A stretch of 64,000 bases of DNA from Lytechinus pictus (taxonomy: Eukaryota; Echinodermata; Echinoidea; Temnopleuroida; Toxopneustidae): positions 23,670,501 to 23,734,500 of the forward strand of contig NC_087259.1 of assembly GCF_037042905.1 (NCBI RefSeq). Reading direction: 5' to 3'. The notes beneath the pieces were generated by a model, which was not told the origin of the DNA, did no database searches, and saw nothing but the letters and a program-made list of their open reading frames with translations. Positions 1 through 11,800 of this stretch are shown here, one piece after another; the first letter of the stretch is position 1; each line of letters begins with the position of its first letter. A program made the position numbers and the translations under genes.

Positions 1-340
1 GCCCGAAAAAAGTTTTCCCCCACATTTTTCCCGATCGGCCGCTCAAAGATTTTTGTTTGTTCCTTAAAGGGACCATCCTAACAGTCACTTAATTCTTAGC
101 TTTATTTTTATAAAGTAACATAAATAATACACTCTCGTTAGCCCTATTTGAATAGTGCAAGCGCGGGGCGAGGGCAAAAACGCGAGCTAAATGTTTTTGA
201 AATTTCATATATTTTATCCTGAATATTGAACGTTCTGGGCAAAGTTTGTGATCCTAAAGAAAATGCGTATGTAACTACTGCGAGCGCGAAGCGCGAGCAT
301 AAATTTTTAATACACGTTCTGGCCTGATCGAAAAGGAACC
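1..340. repeat. left flank of GCGAGCGCGAAGC-core tandem array
   Basis: Positions 1-150 are AT-rich with no gene visible. From about 150 the same short GC-rich core seen at 5979-7214 appears: a degenerate copy near 160-190 and a clear GCGAGCGCGAAGCGCG at 281-296, each followed by an AT-rich stretch resembling 'aaatttttgatattc'. This looks like the left part of the array that resumes right of the fold-back element. No coding potential was seen. Confidence 0.6.
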
Positions 341-1528
341 AGTCCGGTCTGTTAGCGTCAAAAATACCCTACTTGTGGACACGGTGGACAAAAGCATGAT
401 TTTTTCTCCAGACCTTTGTTTATGTATAATAATTAAAAATGGGGTATGCTCCAAAAAATCTGGCTGCAGGAACATAGAAAAAATGGGTGAAAATGTCAGA
501 ATTTATGAGTTTAGATTGGTCTGATATATAGACTAGCAGTAGTGCAAAACTCAATAGCAGTGCATTATTTTGCATTGGTTTAGTTCTTGAATTCAGACCC
601 TTTTTGAACAGATGTTCTGTATGTCCTCACATCTCAATGCACCAAATATCTGAATGCAGATGCTAAACAAGCCGAAGGGTCGCGGTGGAGGGGGTTGAAC
701 GTTGGTGTGTATGTACATATTTTGGTCTTGGGGTAAAGATGTGCAAGACCCATTGTTTGCATGTGTTGGAAATTGTGTTGCCATGGTAACAGTGTATTAT
801 GGCAAAAATAAGGTAAAAGTCTTGCAGTTAGAACTACTTCCTCTGTTTTCATCCGTTTCTCATGAAATTTGGCACACACATTGGTCTTGAGGTGAAGATG
901 CCTAAGACACATTTTTGTGTGTCTTTCAGAAATCTTGTTGCCATGGTAACAACGTATTATATGGTGAAAATTGGGGAAAAAATAATTACAATTCAAACTG
1001 CTTCATCAGTTTTCAATCAATTCTCATGAAATTTGGCACACATATTGGTATTAAAGTAAAGATGTACACGGCACTTTTTGTGTGTGTTTCAGAAATTGTG
1101 TTGCCATGGTAACAACATATTATATGGCAAAATCTAGGTAAAAACCTTGCAATTTGAACTAGTTCATCAGTTTTTAACCAATTTTCATGAAATACGGCTC
1201 ACACATTGGCCTTGAGGTAAAGATGTGCAAGATCCATTTTTTGTGTGCATTTGTCAGAGAGTGCATTGCCATGGTAACCACATATGATAGCCAGAAATGC
1301 AGGAAAACTCATTGTGGATCAAACTTCTTCCCTGTTTTTAGTCAGTGCTCATAAAAGTTGGAAGTAATATTCATCTTGGGGTAAAGATTCATATTAACTT
1401 TTAAGTGTATTCTAAACCAGTGCTTCTCAACCTTTCTTTTACTCGAGGACCACTTTGACTCTCGTTTTTTTTTCGAGGCCCACCTACCCAAAACTTAAGA
1501 AAACATCCATTTTGATGAAAAAAAAATG
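341..1528 (+). repeat. left arm of fold-back element
   Basis: Reverse complement of 4741-5918, nearly base for base from about 380 inward, with small indels near the outer end (between 358 and 375). It carries four ~163-bp tandem units (centred on CCATGGTAAC at 781, 941, 1104 and 1269) and the first ~110 bases of a hAT-like element starting at 1418. Confidence 0.85.
700..1400 (+). repeat. ~163-bp tandem repeat, four units (left arm)
   Basis: CCATGGTAAC recurs at 781, 941, 1104 and 1269 (spacings 160, 163 and 165). Each copy sits in a similar unit: 'catgaaatttggcacacacattgg', then a 'gaggtaaagatg' block, then CCATGGTAAC and 'tattatatggc'. Units are diverged from one another but nearly identical to their partners in the opposite arm, so the tandem expansion predates the arm duplication or conversion. 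Confidence 0.85.
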
Positions 1529-1908
1529 TTTCATGAAATTTGAACACAAAGCTCTGAAGCACAATCGCAACAGGCTGTTTGAGAACTAATCTGCATTCGG
1601 AAATGTCCGGTAAATGGGCGACAATTAACTACATACACAATATGCATGCACATGAGGTATACATCAAAGTTAGATCGAAAACATCATATAGTAAAGTGTG
1701 CATGTATATGCATTGCAACATGCTTGATACCAAAAAAGTGTGCTTAGATTTTGTTTGACCTAAGTAGACCGATCGGACAAAACATTTTAACATGATCAGA
1801 CAGGTATACAGTATGTGTATACTATAGTTTTCCCCTATTTTTTTTCTCTCTCTCTTCAGCTTATCGCGGCCCACCAGTGGGCCGCGAAGCACCGTTTGAG
1901 AAGCGCTG
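1418..1908 (+). mobile_element. non-autonomous hAT-like element (491 bp)
   Basis: Starts CAGTGCTTCTCAACC and ends GGTTTGAGAAGCGCTG's equivalent (TTTGAGAAGCGCTG), i.e. imperfect terminal inverted repeats. It is flanked by 8-bp near-duplicates TTCTAAAC (1410-1417) and CTCTAAAC (1909-1916). Eight-bp duplications and CAG-type ends are typical of hAT transposons. No transposase is encoded. A shorter relative with a perfect duplication lies at 56596-56953, and a truncated copy at 4741-4851. Confidence 0.85.
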
Positions 1909-1946
1909 CTCTAAACTGCATTAAAATGTTCACGCCAGATTGTGGG

Positions 1947-2435
1947 GTTATTAATCACCTTCAGTAATATTTCTAGGTTTTGGGGGGAGGGGCGGAACTG
2001 GTCCTTGAAATCTGACATCAAAATAAAGAAAGTTAAAGGCGGTTGCCATTAGGAACATAAACACTCTTAAAATAAGCATCCCCTCAAGGGCATAGGCTGG
2101 GGTACACTGGGTGAATGTGAAACCTTCCGCTGAGGCAGAGGAGTTCCAACACTGGCAAGCAAAATGAAATGTGTACCCTTTCTACTTTCAACAGCTGATT
2201 TTCCAAACCTTAGTTCCACCTCCCCAAGATGTGCACCCCTCCCCATACCACTTTTAGTTCTACCTCCCATGTTCAAACCAGCTAGTCTACGCCTTTGCCC
2301 CTCATGGAGGTCTTTGCATTTTTAAAGCGAGACATTACTCCCTTTTTTTTTGGTGGGGGGGTCTTTAGAAAATGACCTTATAAAAGTAAAAGTTAAAGGA
2401 TTATGACTAGGAACTTACCTCCCCCCCCCGAAAAA
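1947..2435 (+). repeat. inner left inverted segment of fold-back element
   Basis: The segments 1947-2068 and 2330-2435 match the reverse complement of 3735-3962 (shared words include 'taatcaccttca', 'ctagGTTTTgGGGGG', 'ggtcctt', 'ccattaggaac', 'ctttagaaaat', 'gactaggaactta'). The left side carries about 260 extra bases (2069-2330) whose ends are weakly inverted (GGGCATAGGC versus GCCTTTGCCC), possibly a small inserted element. C/G homopolymers mark this segment. Confidence 0.65.
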
Positions 2436-2489
2436 AATAGGGGGCTGATATATTTTTTGAGCAGAAAAATGCCCCCCCCCCCTTAAAAG

Positions 2490-3734
2490 GTAAGAAGAGT
2501 CCTTTGCACTTCAGACCATTCATTTGAAGTTTAATGCATTCTGCTTTGATAAAAAATTGTTTACGGTACCCAATTAATCATTGCTTATTTATATTCTCCG
2601 ACTCAGTCTTTTATTCATACTCCGTTCCTACTATCACATCACTCTTGATTTTGAGCTTCATCGTACCATCTCCTTCTGTTTCCTCTCTCCGTTTTTTACT
2701 CTCTCCAAGTATATTTTTTTCTGACATATTATAAAGTGTACCTTTAATCATGCAACTAATTATAGAAATATATACAAAAATCTCTGCACTTGTTTTAGAA
2801 ATTCACTTGCAAATCCAGGACTCAATACATACCATATCGAAAATATACATTAAAAAAAAAAATTATGTGCACAATAAATTTTAGCCTTCTATTTTCTTTC
2901 ATTTAATTTTTTTCAGCATAATTTTGTGACAGCCCCTGCTTTCTACATCTCCCATTGTCAAAAAATTAATATTATGTTTCAGTAGCAAAATTCTTGGATG
3001 CTAACACTGACTGTCATAAAAAAAATGCAAATAATTTTCCATTGGAGTAAAGACAAACGTATTCACTGTTCATTGAGGAAATGATGACTTTTTATTTCTC
3101 TACATATAATAATATTCTAGTCATATCCCTTTCAGATGGTTGAAACTGCAGGAATGGGAAAACTGAGTGATAAAACTAAAAATTTCACAGAGGATTTTTG
3201 GAAAATAACTAAATCCATTTTTGTCAAGCAACAGTTATTCCATTCTGAATGCTGCAACCTTGTTAATATGAATTTGATGCACCTTTATCAAAATAAAATA
3301 TCATGACAGTAATTTCTTCAATTCTTTAAACTAGACATTAAATATTGCTAATAGTATTATTCAGGACAGAGTGTAGCCAAAATGGAGTTTAAAAGATTAT
3401 GAAGAAAAAAAATGTCATGGTATTATATTTCGGTGTTGGTGTAAGCATTCAAAATGGAATAATTGTTGCTAGATAATAATGAATTAAAATAGCAAAGAAA
3501 AATGTACTTAGAGAGGGAGACAAAGAGGGGGATAGAGGAAACAAAACAAGAAGAAGGTATGGTAAAGCTCAAAAGTGCAAAAAGTGATGTAAGAAAGTCA
3601 GAGTAGGAACTGAAATGAACAAACACTGAGTAGAAGATAAATAAAACATTGATTATATATTGGGCACCGGAAACGATCTTTTGTCAAAGCAGAATGTTTA
3701 AGGCTTTAAATTAATACGCTGAAGTGTTAAGTAT
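2490..3734. other. central spacer of fold-back element, no gene seen
   Basis: AT-rich DNA with short stop-rich frames on both strands, no transposase motif and no splice-supported coding block. I see nothing else recognisable here. Confidence 0.5.
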
Positions 3735-3962
3735 TTTTCTTCCCCCCTTTTTTTGGAAGGGGGGTTAAGTTCCTAGTCATAATGATTTCCTTTTACTCTT
3801 TATGTGGCAATTTTCTAAAGCCCCCCCCCCCAAAAAAAGTGTTTCAGTTCCTAATGGTCATATAGCCTTTAACCTTCTATATTTTTATGTTGTCAGTTTT
3901 TAAGGACCTCCTCCGCCCCCCCCCCCAAAAAAAACCTATTAATATTATTGAAGGTGATTATG
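3735..3962 (-). repeat. inner right inverted segment of fold-back element
   Basis: Reverse complement of 1947-2435, lacking the ~260-bp insertion present on the left. Contains C runs near 3822 and 3916 opposite G/C runs in the left segment. More diverged than the outer arms, hence older or less often converted. Confidence 0.65.
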
Positions 3963-3977
3963 ACGTTATGACGTTAA

Positions 3978-4564
3978 AGGGGAATCCAATCCAAATAAAC
4001 ACTTGTTTTTAGAGGAAAAGGAAAAATCAGACAAGTTTATAGGTCGAAGTTTGAACAATATCGGACAAACCATAAGAAAGTTGTGAATATATAAAAGTTG
4101 TAAACATTGGTAATCACTATACCCATGAAAACTTCAAATTGGCCGCATATGTGATGTCATATATAGTGGTGTGAGGCAAGGACCACTCTTCCATGTACTG
4201 GTATTGGCTAAAATGTCTTTTTTCAAAAGTTTTACTTCAAATTATATTTTTCTATCATGAGGACATAAAACAATATACTACCAGGTTTATATTACGGCCC
4301 CAATAGAATAGGGATTTAGGAGAAAACCCCAAATCCTGATAATTAAGTACAAGGCCTATGGGAAAGGTGTCCTTGCGGCCTCGCCCCTTGTCATAATTTA
4401 CTTACCCAGTTGCCAATTTGAAATCTACATACTAGTAGTCTTAGGGATCTTAATTTTAAGACAGCCATAACTTTATTTTGCTTGTCCGATTTCTATCCAA
4501 CTGTCACAATTCTTATTTTTCTCTTTTTCCACACTACATTTTATGACCAAGGCTGGATTCCCCT
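3978..4564. mobile_element. TTAA-flanked TIR element (piggyBac-like MITE)
   Basis: Begins AGGGGAATCC and ends GGATTCCCCT, flanked on both sides by TTAA (3974-3977 and 4565-4568). A TTAA duplication with short inverted ends is the signature of piggyBac-type insertion. The 587-bp interior has no transposase. It splits the right half of the fold-back element between the inner and outer inverted segments. Confidence 0.7.
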
Positions 4565-4579
4565 TTAACACTGAATATG

Positions 4580-5570
4580 ATTCATTACCCAAAATGAATA
4601 TTTGTGTCAACTTTTAAGAGCACAGGCTGAAAACTGAGAAGTAGATTGATCCACAATGAGTTTTCATATGTGGTTACCATGGCAATGCACTCTCTGACAA
4701 ATGCAAAAAAAAGTTCTTGCACATCTTTACCTCAAGGCCAATTTTTTTTTTCATCAAAATTGATGTTTTCTTAAGTTTTGGGTAGGTGGGCCTCGAAAAA
4801 AAAACGAGAGTCAAAGTGGTCCTCGAGTAAAAGAAAGGTTGAGAAGCACTGGTTTAGAATACACTTAAAAGTTAATATGAATCTTTACCCCAAGATGAAT
4901 ATTACTTCCAACTTTTATGAGCACTGACTAAAAACAGGGAAGAAGTTTGATCCACAATGAGTTTTCCTGCATTTCTGGCTATCATATGTGGTTACCATGG
5001 CAATGCACTCTCTGACAAATGCACACAAAAAATGGATCTTGCACATCTTTACCTCAAGGCCAATGTGTGAGCCGTATTTCATGAAAATTGGTTAAAAACT
5101 GATGAACTAGTTCAAATTGCAAGGTTTTTACCTAGATTTTGCCATATAATATGTTGTTACCATGGCAACACAATTTCTGAAACACACACAAAAAGTGCCG
5201 TGTACATCTTTACTTTAATACCAATATGTGTGCCAAATTTCATGAGAATTGATTGAAAACTGATGAAGCAGTTTGAATTGTAATTATTTTTTCCCCAATT
5301 TTCACCATATAATACGTTGTTACCATGGCAACAAGATTTCTGAAAGACACACAAAAATGTGTCTTAGGCATCTTCACCTCAAGACCAATGTGTGTGCCAA
5401 ATTTCATGAGAAACGGATGAAAACAGAGGAAGTAGTTCTAACTGCAAGACTTTTACCTTATTTTTGCCATAATACACTGTTACCATGGCAACACAATTTC
5501 CAACACATGCAAACAATGGGTCTTGCACATCTTTACCCCAAGACCAAAATATGTACATACACACCAACGT
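4580..5570 (-). repeat. ~163-bp tandem repeat, right arm plus one extra unit
   Basis: GTTACCATGG recurs in the inverted copies of the left-arm units. A fifth, shortened unit (about 4580-4740, GTTACCATGG near 4674) lies inward of the hAT fragment. It matches 4890-5060 in direct orientation and has no counterpart at the same place on the left. Confidence 0.75.
4741..4851 (-). mobile_element. truncated hAT-like element end
   Basis: Exact mirror partner of 1418-1528, ending CACTG at 4851. Only the left ~110 bases of the 491-bp element survive; it stops abruptly where a repeated 163-bp unit begins. The inverted arm was therefore copied after the hAT insertion, and a deletion or recombination later removed the rest. 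Confidence 0.75.
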
Positions 5571-5918
5571 TCAACCCCCTCCACCGCGACCCTTCGGCTT
5601 GTTTAGCATCTGCATTCAGATATTTGGTGCATTGAGATGTGAGGACATACAGAACATCTGTTCAAAAAGGGTCTGAATTCAAGAACTAAACCAATGCAAA
5701 ATAATGCACTGCTATTGAGTTTTGCACTACTGCTAGTCTATATATCAGACCAATCTAAACTCATAAATTCTGACATTTTCACCCATTTTTTCTATGTTCC
5801 TGCAGCCAGATTTTTTGGAGCATACCCCATTTTTAATTCTTATACATAAACAAAGGTCTGGAGAAAAAATCATGCTTTTGTCCACCGTGTCCACATAATT
5901 TCGCTAACAGACCAGACT
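4741..5918 (-). repeat. right arm of fold-back element
   Basis: Near-perfect reverse complement of 341-1528. Near-identity over more than 1 kb implies recent duplication or gene conversion between arms, or possibly an assembly effect. It ends with CGCTAACAGACC at 5902-5913 opposite GGTCTGTTAGCG at 346-357. Confidence 0.85.
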
Positions 5919-7215
5919 ATTAAGGACTGTTTGCAGTTAGCCATGAAGGCGATAATTATTTTTCAACAATCAAATAATGCGAGCGCGAGCTGAAATTTTT
6001 GACATTCCGACCTAAAAATTGACATTCTAAGCACTTTTGTGATCATGAACAGGAAAGAACTAAACAATTAATGCGAGCGCGAAGCGCGCGCGGGAAAAAG
6101 AAGAGATTTAGACCTTAAAAATGGGACACTCTATTCATGTTTTGTAAATCATGATTAGGATGAGTATCTTCCTACATTAATAATGCTAGTGCGAAGAGCG
6201 AACAGAAAATTTTAGGTATTCTGATCTGAAGCTGGATAATTTAACCACGTATCTCAATAAACATGCGTGCGCGTGTTTTAGATTTAGACCTATATAATCT
6301 AGGCATTCTAAGTACATTTTTAGTATGAAAATCAATAATTGGAGCGCTAAGCGTGAGCTGAAAATAATTGATATTCCGATCTGAAAAAAGGTAAATTTAA
6401 GCACTAATTCAAGCACTGTGTAAGAAAATTGTAAAGTGGATATGGATCGCAATTGATAGGTGGTGCGAACGCAGAGCGCGAGCTGATATTTTTATCATTA
6501 TTATTTTGACCTAGGACTGGGACATTCTAGAGACATTTTGTCATCATATGAAAATGATGACTATCTTCCTATCCCTCTTTACGCGCCGGATAAAACTTGT
6601 CAATATTCCTTTCTGAGAAAAGGACAATTGAATTATTAGGAATTCATGAAAATTATATCAATACGCCTAATGAGAGCACGAAATTTGTTGATATATGGCC
6701 TGAAAACTGGACATTTTAAGTACTTTTGTAATTATGAACAGGATTCATGGGTAAAAAAAAAATGCGAGCGCAAATTGCGAGTCGAAGTTTTTGATAAACT
6801 GTCATGAAAATGGATTTTAAGTAGTTTGTTATAAAATTGTTAGGTATACATTACTCACCAATTAAAAATGCGAGCGTGCAGCGCTAGCTGATAGGATTTG
6901 ACAACCAAATCTAAAAAGGGATATTTTGATAACTTTATGGAATACAAGAAGAGAATAGGCACTTGACAAATCAAATAAGGCAAGCGCGCAGCGCGAGATG
7001 AAATAGTTGATATTCAGACAATAAAACGGACATTTTACAGAGCACTTTTTGAAAATCAATTTGTAAATCAAACAAACCAATGAAAGCTCGATGTCCGAGC
7101 TGAAATATGTTTTGTATATTGACTTCAAAACTTGATATTTTAAGCTTGGCTTATCAACCTATTGGGCAAGATATGATTTTCATTGAACACGCAATGCGAT
7201 CGCGAAGCCCGAGCG
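5919..7215 (+). repeat. GCGAGCGCGAAGC-core tandem array (~110-bp period)
   Basis: The GC-rich core recurs at about 5979, 6073, 6185, 6341, 6464, 6762, 6869, 6980, 7082 and 7195, with degenerate copies near 6580 and 6670. Each core is followed by a conserved AT-rich tail resembling 'tgaaatttttgatattc', then 'ggacattctaagtac', then 'ttttgt.atcatgaa'. Spacing is roughly 95-155 bases, mostly about 110. Reading frames across it are short and unsupported, so this is a satellite-like array, not a gene. Confidence 0.75.
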
Positions 7216-7871
7216 AAAATTTTATATAAAATTGGTGACATGAAAGATTTTTTTGTTAATTTTCTAAGTCTTCCCCTCACCTTATTTTATTCACTCGTCT
7301 TCCTCCTTTTTTATTTATTTCTCCTCTCCTTTCCATTCTTTTTCTCCCCCATTTTTTTTTGCTCCGCCAAGGAGGGGGGGGGGGGGGGGGCGGGCCCCTA
7401 TGTAGGTTCCCCCTGGATCCGCTTATGTGTGGATGGGGAAGCTGCTTGTGTGTAATATTACGCAATTAAAACAGATCATTGATGGATTTTCATCAAACCT
7501 TAATTTACCGATGTGTTTTTTCTGTGTTTTCTTCTTTTATTAAAACAATTTTCGTTAGGGGGGACTTAAAGCTTGTTGAAAGAAAAAATAAGCAACAGAA
7601 ATATTGTGTCTTGAATATGATGCCAAATTATTTCAATGTTATTTTTAGTTGTACAAATAGTTCGATTTTTTTTTTCGATGTACATTTTGGACAAGATGAT
7701 TGACTTAGTAAAATCCAAATTATATTTTATGACATACAAATTACTGTTAAATTTGTATTGGATTTTGATGATCAGCTTACTGACTGCCATAGTTCAGATT
7801 GTGGCATGAGGTCGAAAAAACCATCGTTTGTAAAGTATGGAGTTAATTTAGTAAATAAATAAATTACATTT
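7216..7871. other. gene-free stretch with an 18-base G run
   Basis: AT-rich and pyrimidine-rich sequence with an uninterrupted G run at about 7374-7391. No coding block or TIR pair was recognised. Confidence 0.4.
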
Positions 7872-8467
7872 AAAGGACAAGTCCACCCCAACAAAAAGTT
7901 CATTTGAATAGGCTTATAAAACATGAGGGAAAATCCAACAAGCATAGTACTGCAAAAAAAAAGATCGGATAAAATTAGAAAGTTATGGCATTTTAAAGTT
8001 TCGCTTAATTTCCCAAAACAGTTATATGCACATCCTGGTTGGTATGCAAATGAGGAGACCGATGACGTCATCCACTCACAATTTCTTTTTTGTATTTCTT
8101 TATAATATGAAATATTATAATTCCTCCTCATTGTTAAGTGAAACAAAGATTAATTCCTTCCTGAACATTGTGGAATTAGCATTGTTTTAATACTATATGG
8201 TTCAGTCAGGTTGTTCTTTATTATCAAATCTGTAAAAAGTGTAATATTGTATAATTCAAATAATAAAAAAACAAAAGAAATAGTGAATGAGGGGCATCAT
8301 CGACTGAGTTGTGCTTATAACTGTTTTGTGAAAAATAAGCGAAACTTAAAAATGTAATAACTTTCTTATTTAACATCCGATTTTGATGAAAATTTCAGCT
8401 TTATCATGCTAGTTCGATTTTTCTTTATTTATTCAAATCAACATTTTTCTGGGTGGACTTGACCTTT
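7872..8467. mobile_element. TIR element, TCCACCC-family MITE (copy 1)
   Basis: Starts AAGGACAAGTCCACCCC and ends GGGTGGACTTGACCTT; the next ~20 bases inward are also inverted ('gttcatttgaata' against 'attcaaatcaac'). TA flanks both ends, as for Tc1/mariner-type insertions. The interior has no transposase and contains 'atgcaaatgaggagaccgat'. A diverged relative begins at 21114. Confidence 0.75.
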
Positions 8468-8825
8468 AGAAAGTAAAACCGAAGTAGGCCCTATCAGCCA
8501 TATTTTCGGTATATCAGTCAAAGTTTAACGGTAAAATCCCTAATCCTTATCCCGAGATCTAGATCGTGTCGGTTTCGAGTGTTGCCCGCCGCCCTCTACG
8601 TTCTTCAGCTGGTTTGCATTTGCCGAATTTGCTGCCAATATTTCGCAAATCGTAAAACACGCAATTCAGCGTAACGACGGTGGTTGTGTACGGAAGCGAC
8701 AGGTCTTAGCAACATCTTTAAACACCATGAATATTCTATTTTCCTACTTTTAATTTCACATCGACTCGATTTCTGCATGAGATTCAACCACAATGATGTA
8801 AACTGCAGAACAAAATCAACTGGAA
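8468..8825 (+). promoter_or_regulatory. presumed promoter / 5' UTR of the ARM-FN3 gene
   Basis: This stretch lies between the TIR element and the first ATG and is richer in CpG than its surroundings (around 8580-8690). No TATA box could be assigned with confidence. The start at 8826 is preferred because the nearest upstream ATGs (8791 and 8794 region) run into stops at once. Confidence 0.35.
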
Positions 8826-11800
8826 ATGACCCTGAATTGGCGGCAGGATGAATACTTCGAGTCGCTGCTCGCGCAGCCGGAGGACCCCGAGGCGCACAGG
8901 GCGCTGGAACTGCTGGTGGATGACATCCACAAAGACAAGGAGAAAACCATCAATGCCTTCATCTCTCATTATGGATCTGAAGACTTTCTCTGGGGTATTG
9001 TCCGGCTACTAGCTGAAAAGAATGCAAGGTAAATATTGAGTCATTAATCTGTTAATCAACTTGATATTTTAAGAATAGTAATCATGATAATTGGACCAAA
9101 ACCAAAGCTTCAGTCTCTGTATTTTGGTTGTTCCGCTAAACTGCGTTGGCTCCACTCAGTGACTCACCATTAAACTTAAAGTAGGCCTATGCCTATATGC
9201 TATGGCAGTGTATCCTATTGCCGGACACCTTTATTTCAGTGCTTTAAAAATTACAACTAGAGGAAATACAATCAAGAAAAATTAGCACTTGCTATTCCAA
9301 ATATGAAAATTATGAATATGATAAAAATTAAAATTATCTTATATTTTCCAACCGTTTTCTTTGCATCGCACTTGCCGCATACCCCTCCACGAAAAAAAAA
9401 AAATTTTCGTGCGTGACAAATTACATCATAATTCCGGACGCGTGCCAGACGGGTAGAAATATTCTTGATTATAATGATGTAAGAAAGAATTGTTATAATT
9501 TTTTCTTCATTTATCATATCATGAGTAAATTCACAGGTAAATTCTTAGTTTTTGTTTGCTTTCTTATATCGAATCTGAGCAGATCGATGTTGGTAATAAA
9601 TTTGTGCCTATTGTTGCGTCCCCCCCAAACACAAAACATAATCCTCTGCTCCGCGGCCAATGTTGCTAACTAATTTTATTTATTTTTTAACTGCATGTTC
9701 CAGGGTGCTACATAACTTTTTTGAAGCACTTGCCCTGTCGGGCAAGTAAATTTTCAAATAGTTGGAAAATACTTGCCCGAATGTAGATTTCACTTGCCCA
9801 AAAAATCCTTCAAAACAAAGTTTTATTGCTTTAAAACAAGTTATAGGCTTACGGTTTTACATACCATACCATTGACGGCTTTAATATATATTTCAACATG
9901 ACTACTGATGTACCTTGTATTTCTTTTTTTTTAAATGATTTTTATCTTGTACATCATCACAAAATATATGGTCTATATGTTCTTTAATCTATTTCCTAAT
10001 CTCATATATTTTCCATATATTTTGGAGGGAACTAGGACACACAATAAAAAAAGGGGAATTCACTGAAAATAACCAGAGAAAAAAAAAGAAATTAAGAGAG
10101 GGGGAGAGAATGAAAGAAAAAAAATAAGAAGAAAGACAGAAAGGAGGAAGAAATAAAGGAAGGAAGAAAGAAAAAAAAAGAAAGAGAGAGAGAGAATGGC
10201 TGCAGGGGAAAGAAAGAAAGAAAGGAAGAAAGAAGGGAAAGAATGAAGGAAAGAAAAAAGAAAGAAAGAAAAAAAAACTGAGAGAAAAAAACTGAGGGGA
10301 AGAGAAAGAAAGGAAAGAAGGAAAGAAAGGAACGAATAAAGAAAGAAAAAGAAAGAAAAAAGGTAAAAGTAAAGAAAGGAAAAGGTAAAGGATGGATGGA
10401 AGGAAGAGAAAGGGAAAGAAAGAAAACAAGAGAAAGGAAAGAAAAAAGAAAGGAAGAAAGAAAAGGTAAAAGGATAGATGGAAGGAAGGAAAAAAAAAGA
10501 AAGATAGAATGAAAGACAGAAAGAAATGAAGGAATTCAATTCAATTCAATTCTGGTTTTATTGTGAAAATGGTACATGACAAAAGTCCGAAGACTCATAT
10601 TATCATATTTACAAAGTAAAAATGTACATATATATTATTAAAAGATTAGGCTACAATATATCACAATTCTAGTGCTAGACAAATAATCAACAAATAAAGC
10701 CAGAAAAAAAATCATTTTGGACAATCTAAAAAAAAAAAGATTAAGATTGATTGAAATTATAACATTGTAAAACTATCATTGTCAAAATTAAATCCGCAAA
10801 GTTGCGAGTATTAAAAACATATATAAATTAACATTAACACTTTTAAAATATCATTATTAAAAGTCATGCATATTTAAAACTAGAAAAATATGTAGGCCTA
10901 TATAAAAAAAAATTGTAAATAGCAAGACAAATCAAATAATATGTAAGTCCTATAAAAATATAAACCAGATCAATGTTGTATCAGAGCAGGTGTGAAATGA
11001 TTTGTCTGTTGATCTATAGGAGGTACAGTAAAAAACATTTTCAAATTTTTGAGAAATTATATGTATATTTCATTGCTTTTTTTTGGAAGCTGCTCGCATA
11101 TGACATTACAAATAAAAAAAAAAAAAATTTTAATAACTTTTTTCATCTTTAAATAGATTTTTCTCAAACCTTAACCAATATTTGTTTTAATATAATTTTT
11201 TGGCAATTTTGGGTCAGGGTGTACTTCCCTTTTAAATTTCCTTTGTAAGTATGTTGAAAACTTCAAAGCAGCTGAAATTATATTTAGAGTTTGACTCAGA
11301 CTGACATTGTGACACATAACAATTACTCTACAGTACCGTATCAACTAAATTACAATTAATTTGTCAAGAGATAAGATCTAGACAAGAAATTCATTCAATG
11401 ACCTAGATTAATTTTGTGCTTGTAAATTATGCCAGATCCTACAAATTAAGTGTCATTCATTATTTACACTTAATTGATCAGACTCTGCTCTGTATGAAAT
11501 CACATCCTATTTTCATTAACTCAAACCTATTCACTTTATTAAACTTGTCAAATTTCTACCAATGTTGAATTACCCGAGACACAGAAAAAAATACACATTG
11601 GCTCATGGCAATTACTTATGAATACAGCATCTAATCATTGAAATTGTGTCTTTGTATTTTCACGATTCCATGGTCAGTCACATTACATGTCACTATTATA
11701 AATGCATGTATTTTCTATTACTTGGTGCTGTGCTGTAAGTTTTACAAGGATTAGATTTCCTGTCAAGTTAAGAATTAACTTACATAATTATGTAACAACT

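Larger units (their letters stand above)
341..5918. mobile_element. 5.6-kb fold-back (long inverted repeat) element with tandem-repeat arms
   Basis: Positions 341-1528 and 4741-5918 are near-identical in opposite orientation. Over most of their length position i on the left pairs with 6269 minus i on the right. The outer ends read AGTCyGGTCTGTTAGCG on both sides. An inner, more diverged inverted pair (1947-2435 and 3735-3962) surrounds an AT-rich centre. Both flanks lie in the same GCGAGC array, so the element appears to have inserted into that array; no clean target duplication was found. Long ORFs in the arms mirror each other and look non-coding. No transposase is seen, so it is probably non-autonomous. 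The build (long inverted arms with tandem units) resembles sea urchin TU and Drosophila FB fold-back elements; that link is inference. Confidence 0.8.

Noticed and set aside
593..1112. Open frames of 60-120 codons in the fold-back arms (also mirrored at 5157-5676)
   Set aside because: Identical frames occur in both arms because the DNA is an inverted repeat; the peptides show no family features and follow the tandem units.
5979..7214. Regularly spaced ~110-bp repeats considered as a CRISPR array
   Set aside because: Spacers are not unique (the tails are homologous), units drift, and the DNA is clearly eukaryotic.
10060..10539. Long Phe/Ser/Leu-rich frames on the minus strand
   Set aside because: By-product of a polypurine tract; low complexity, no start context, no splice support.
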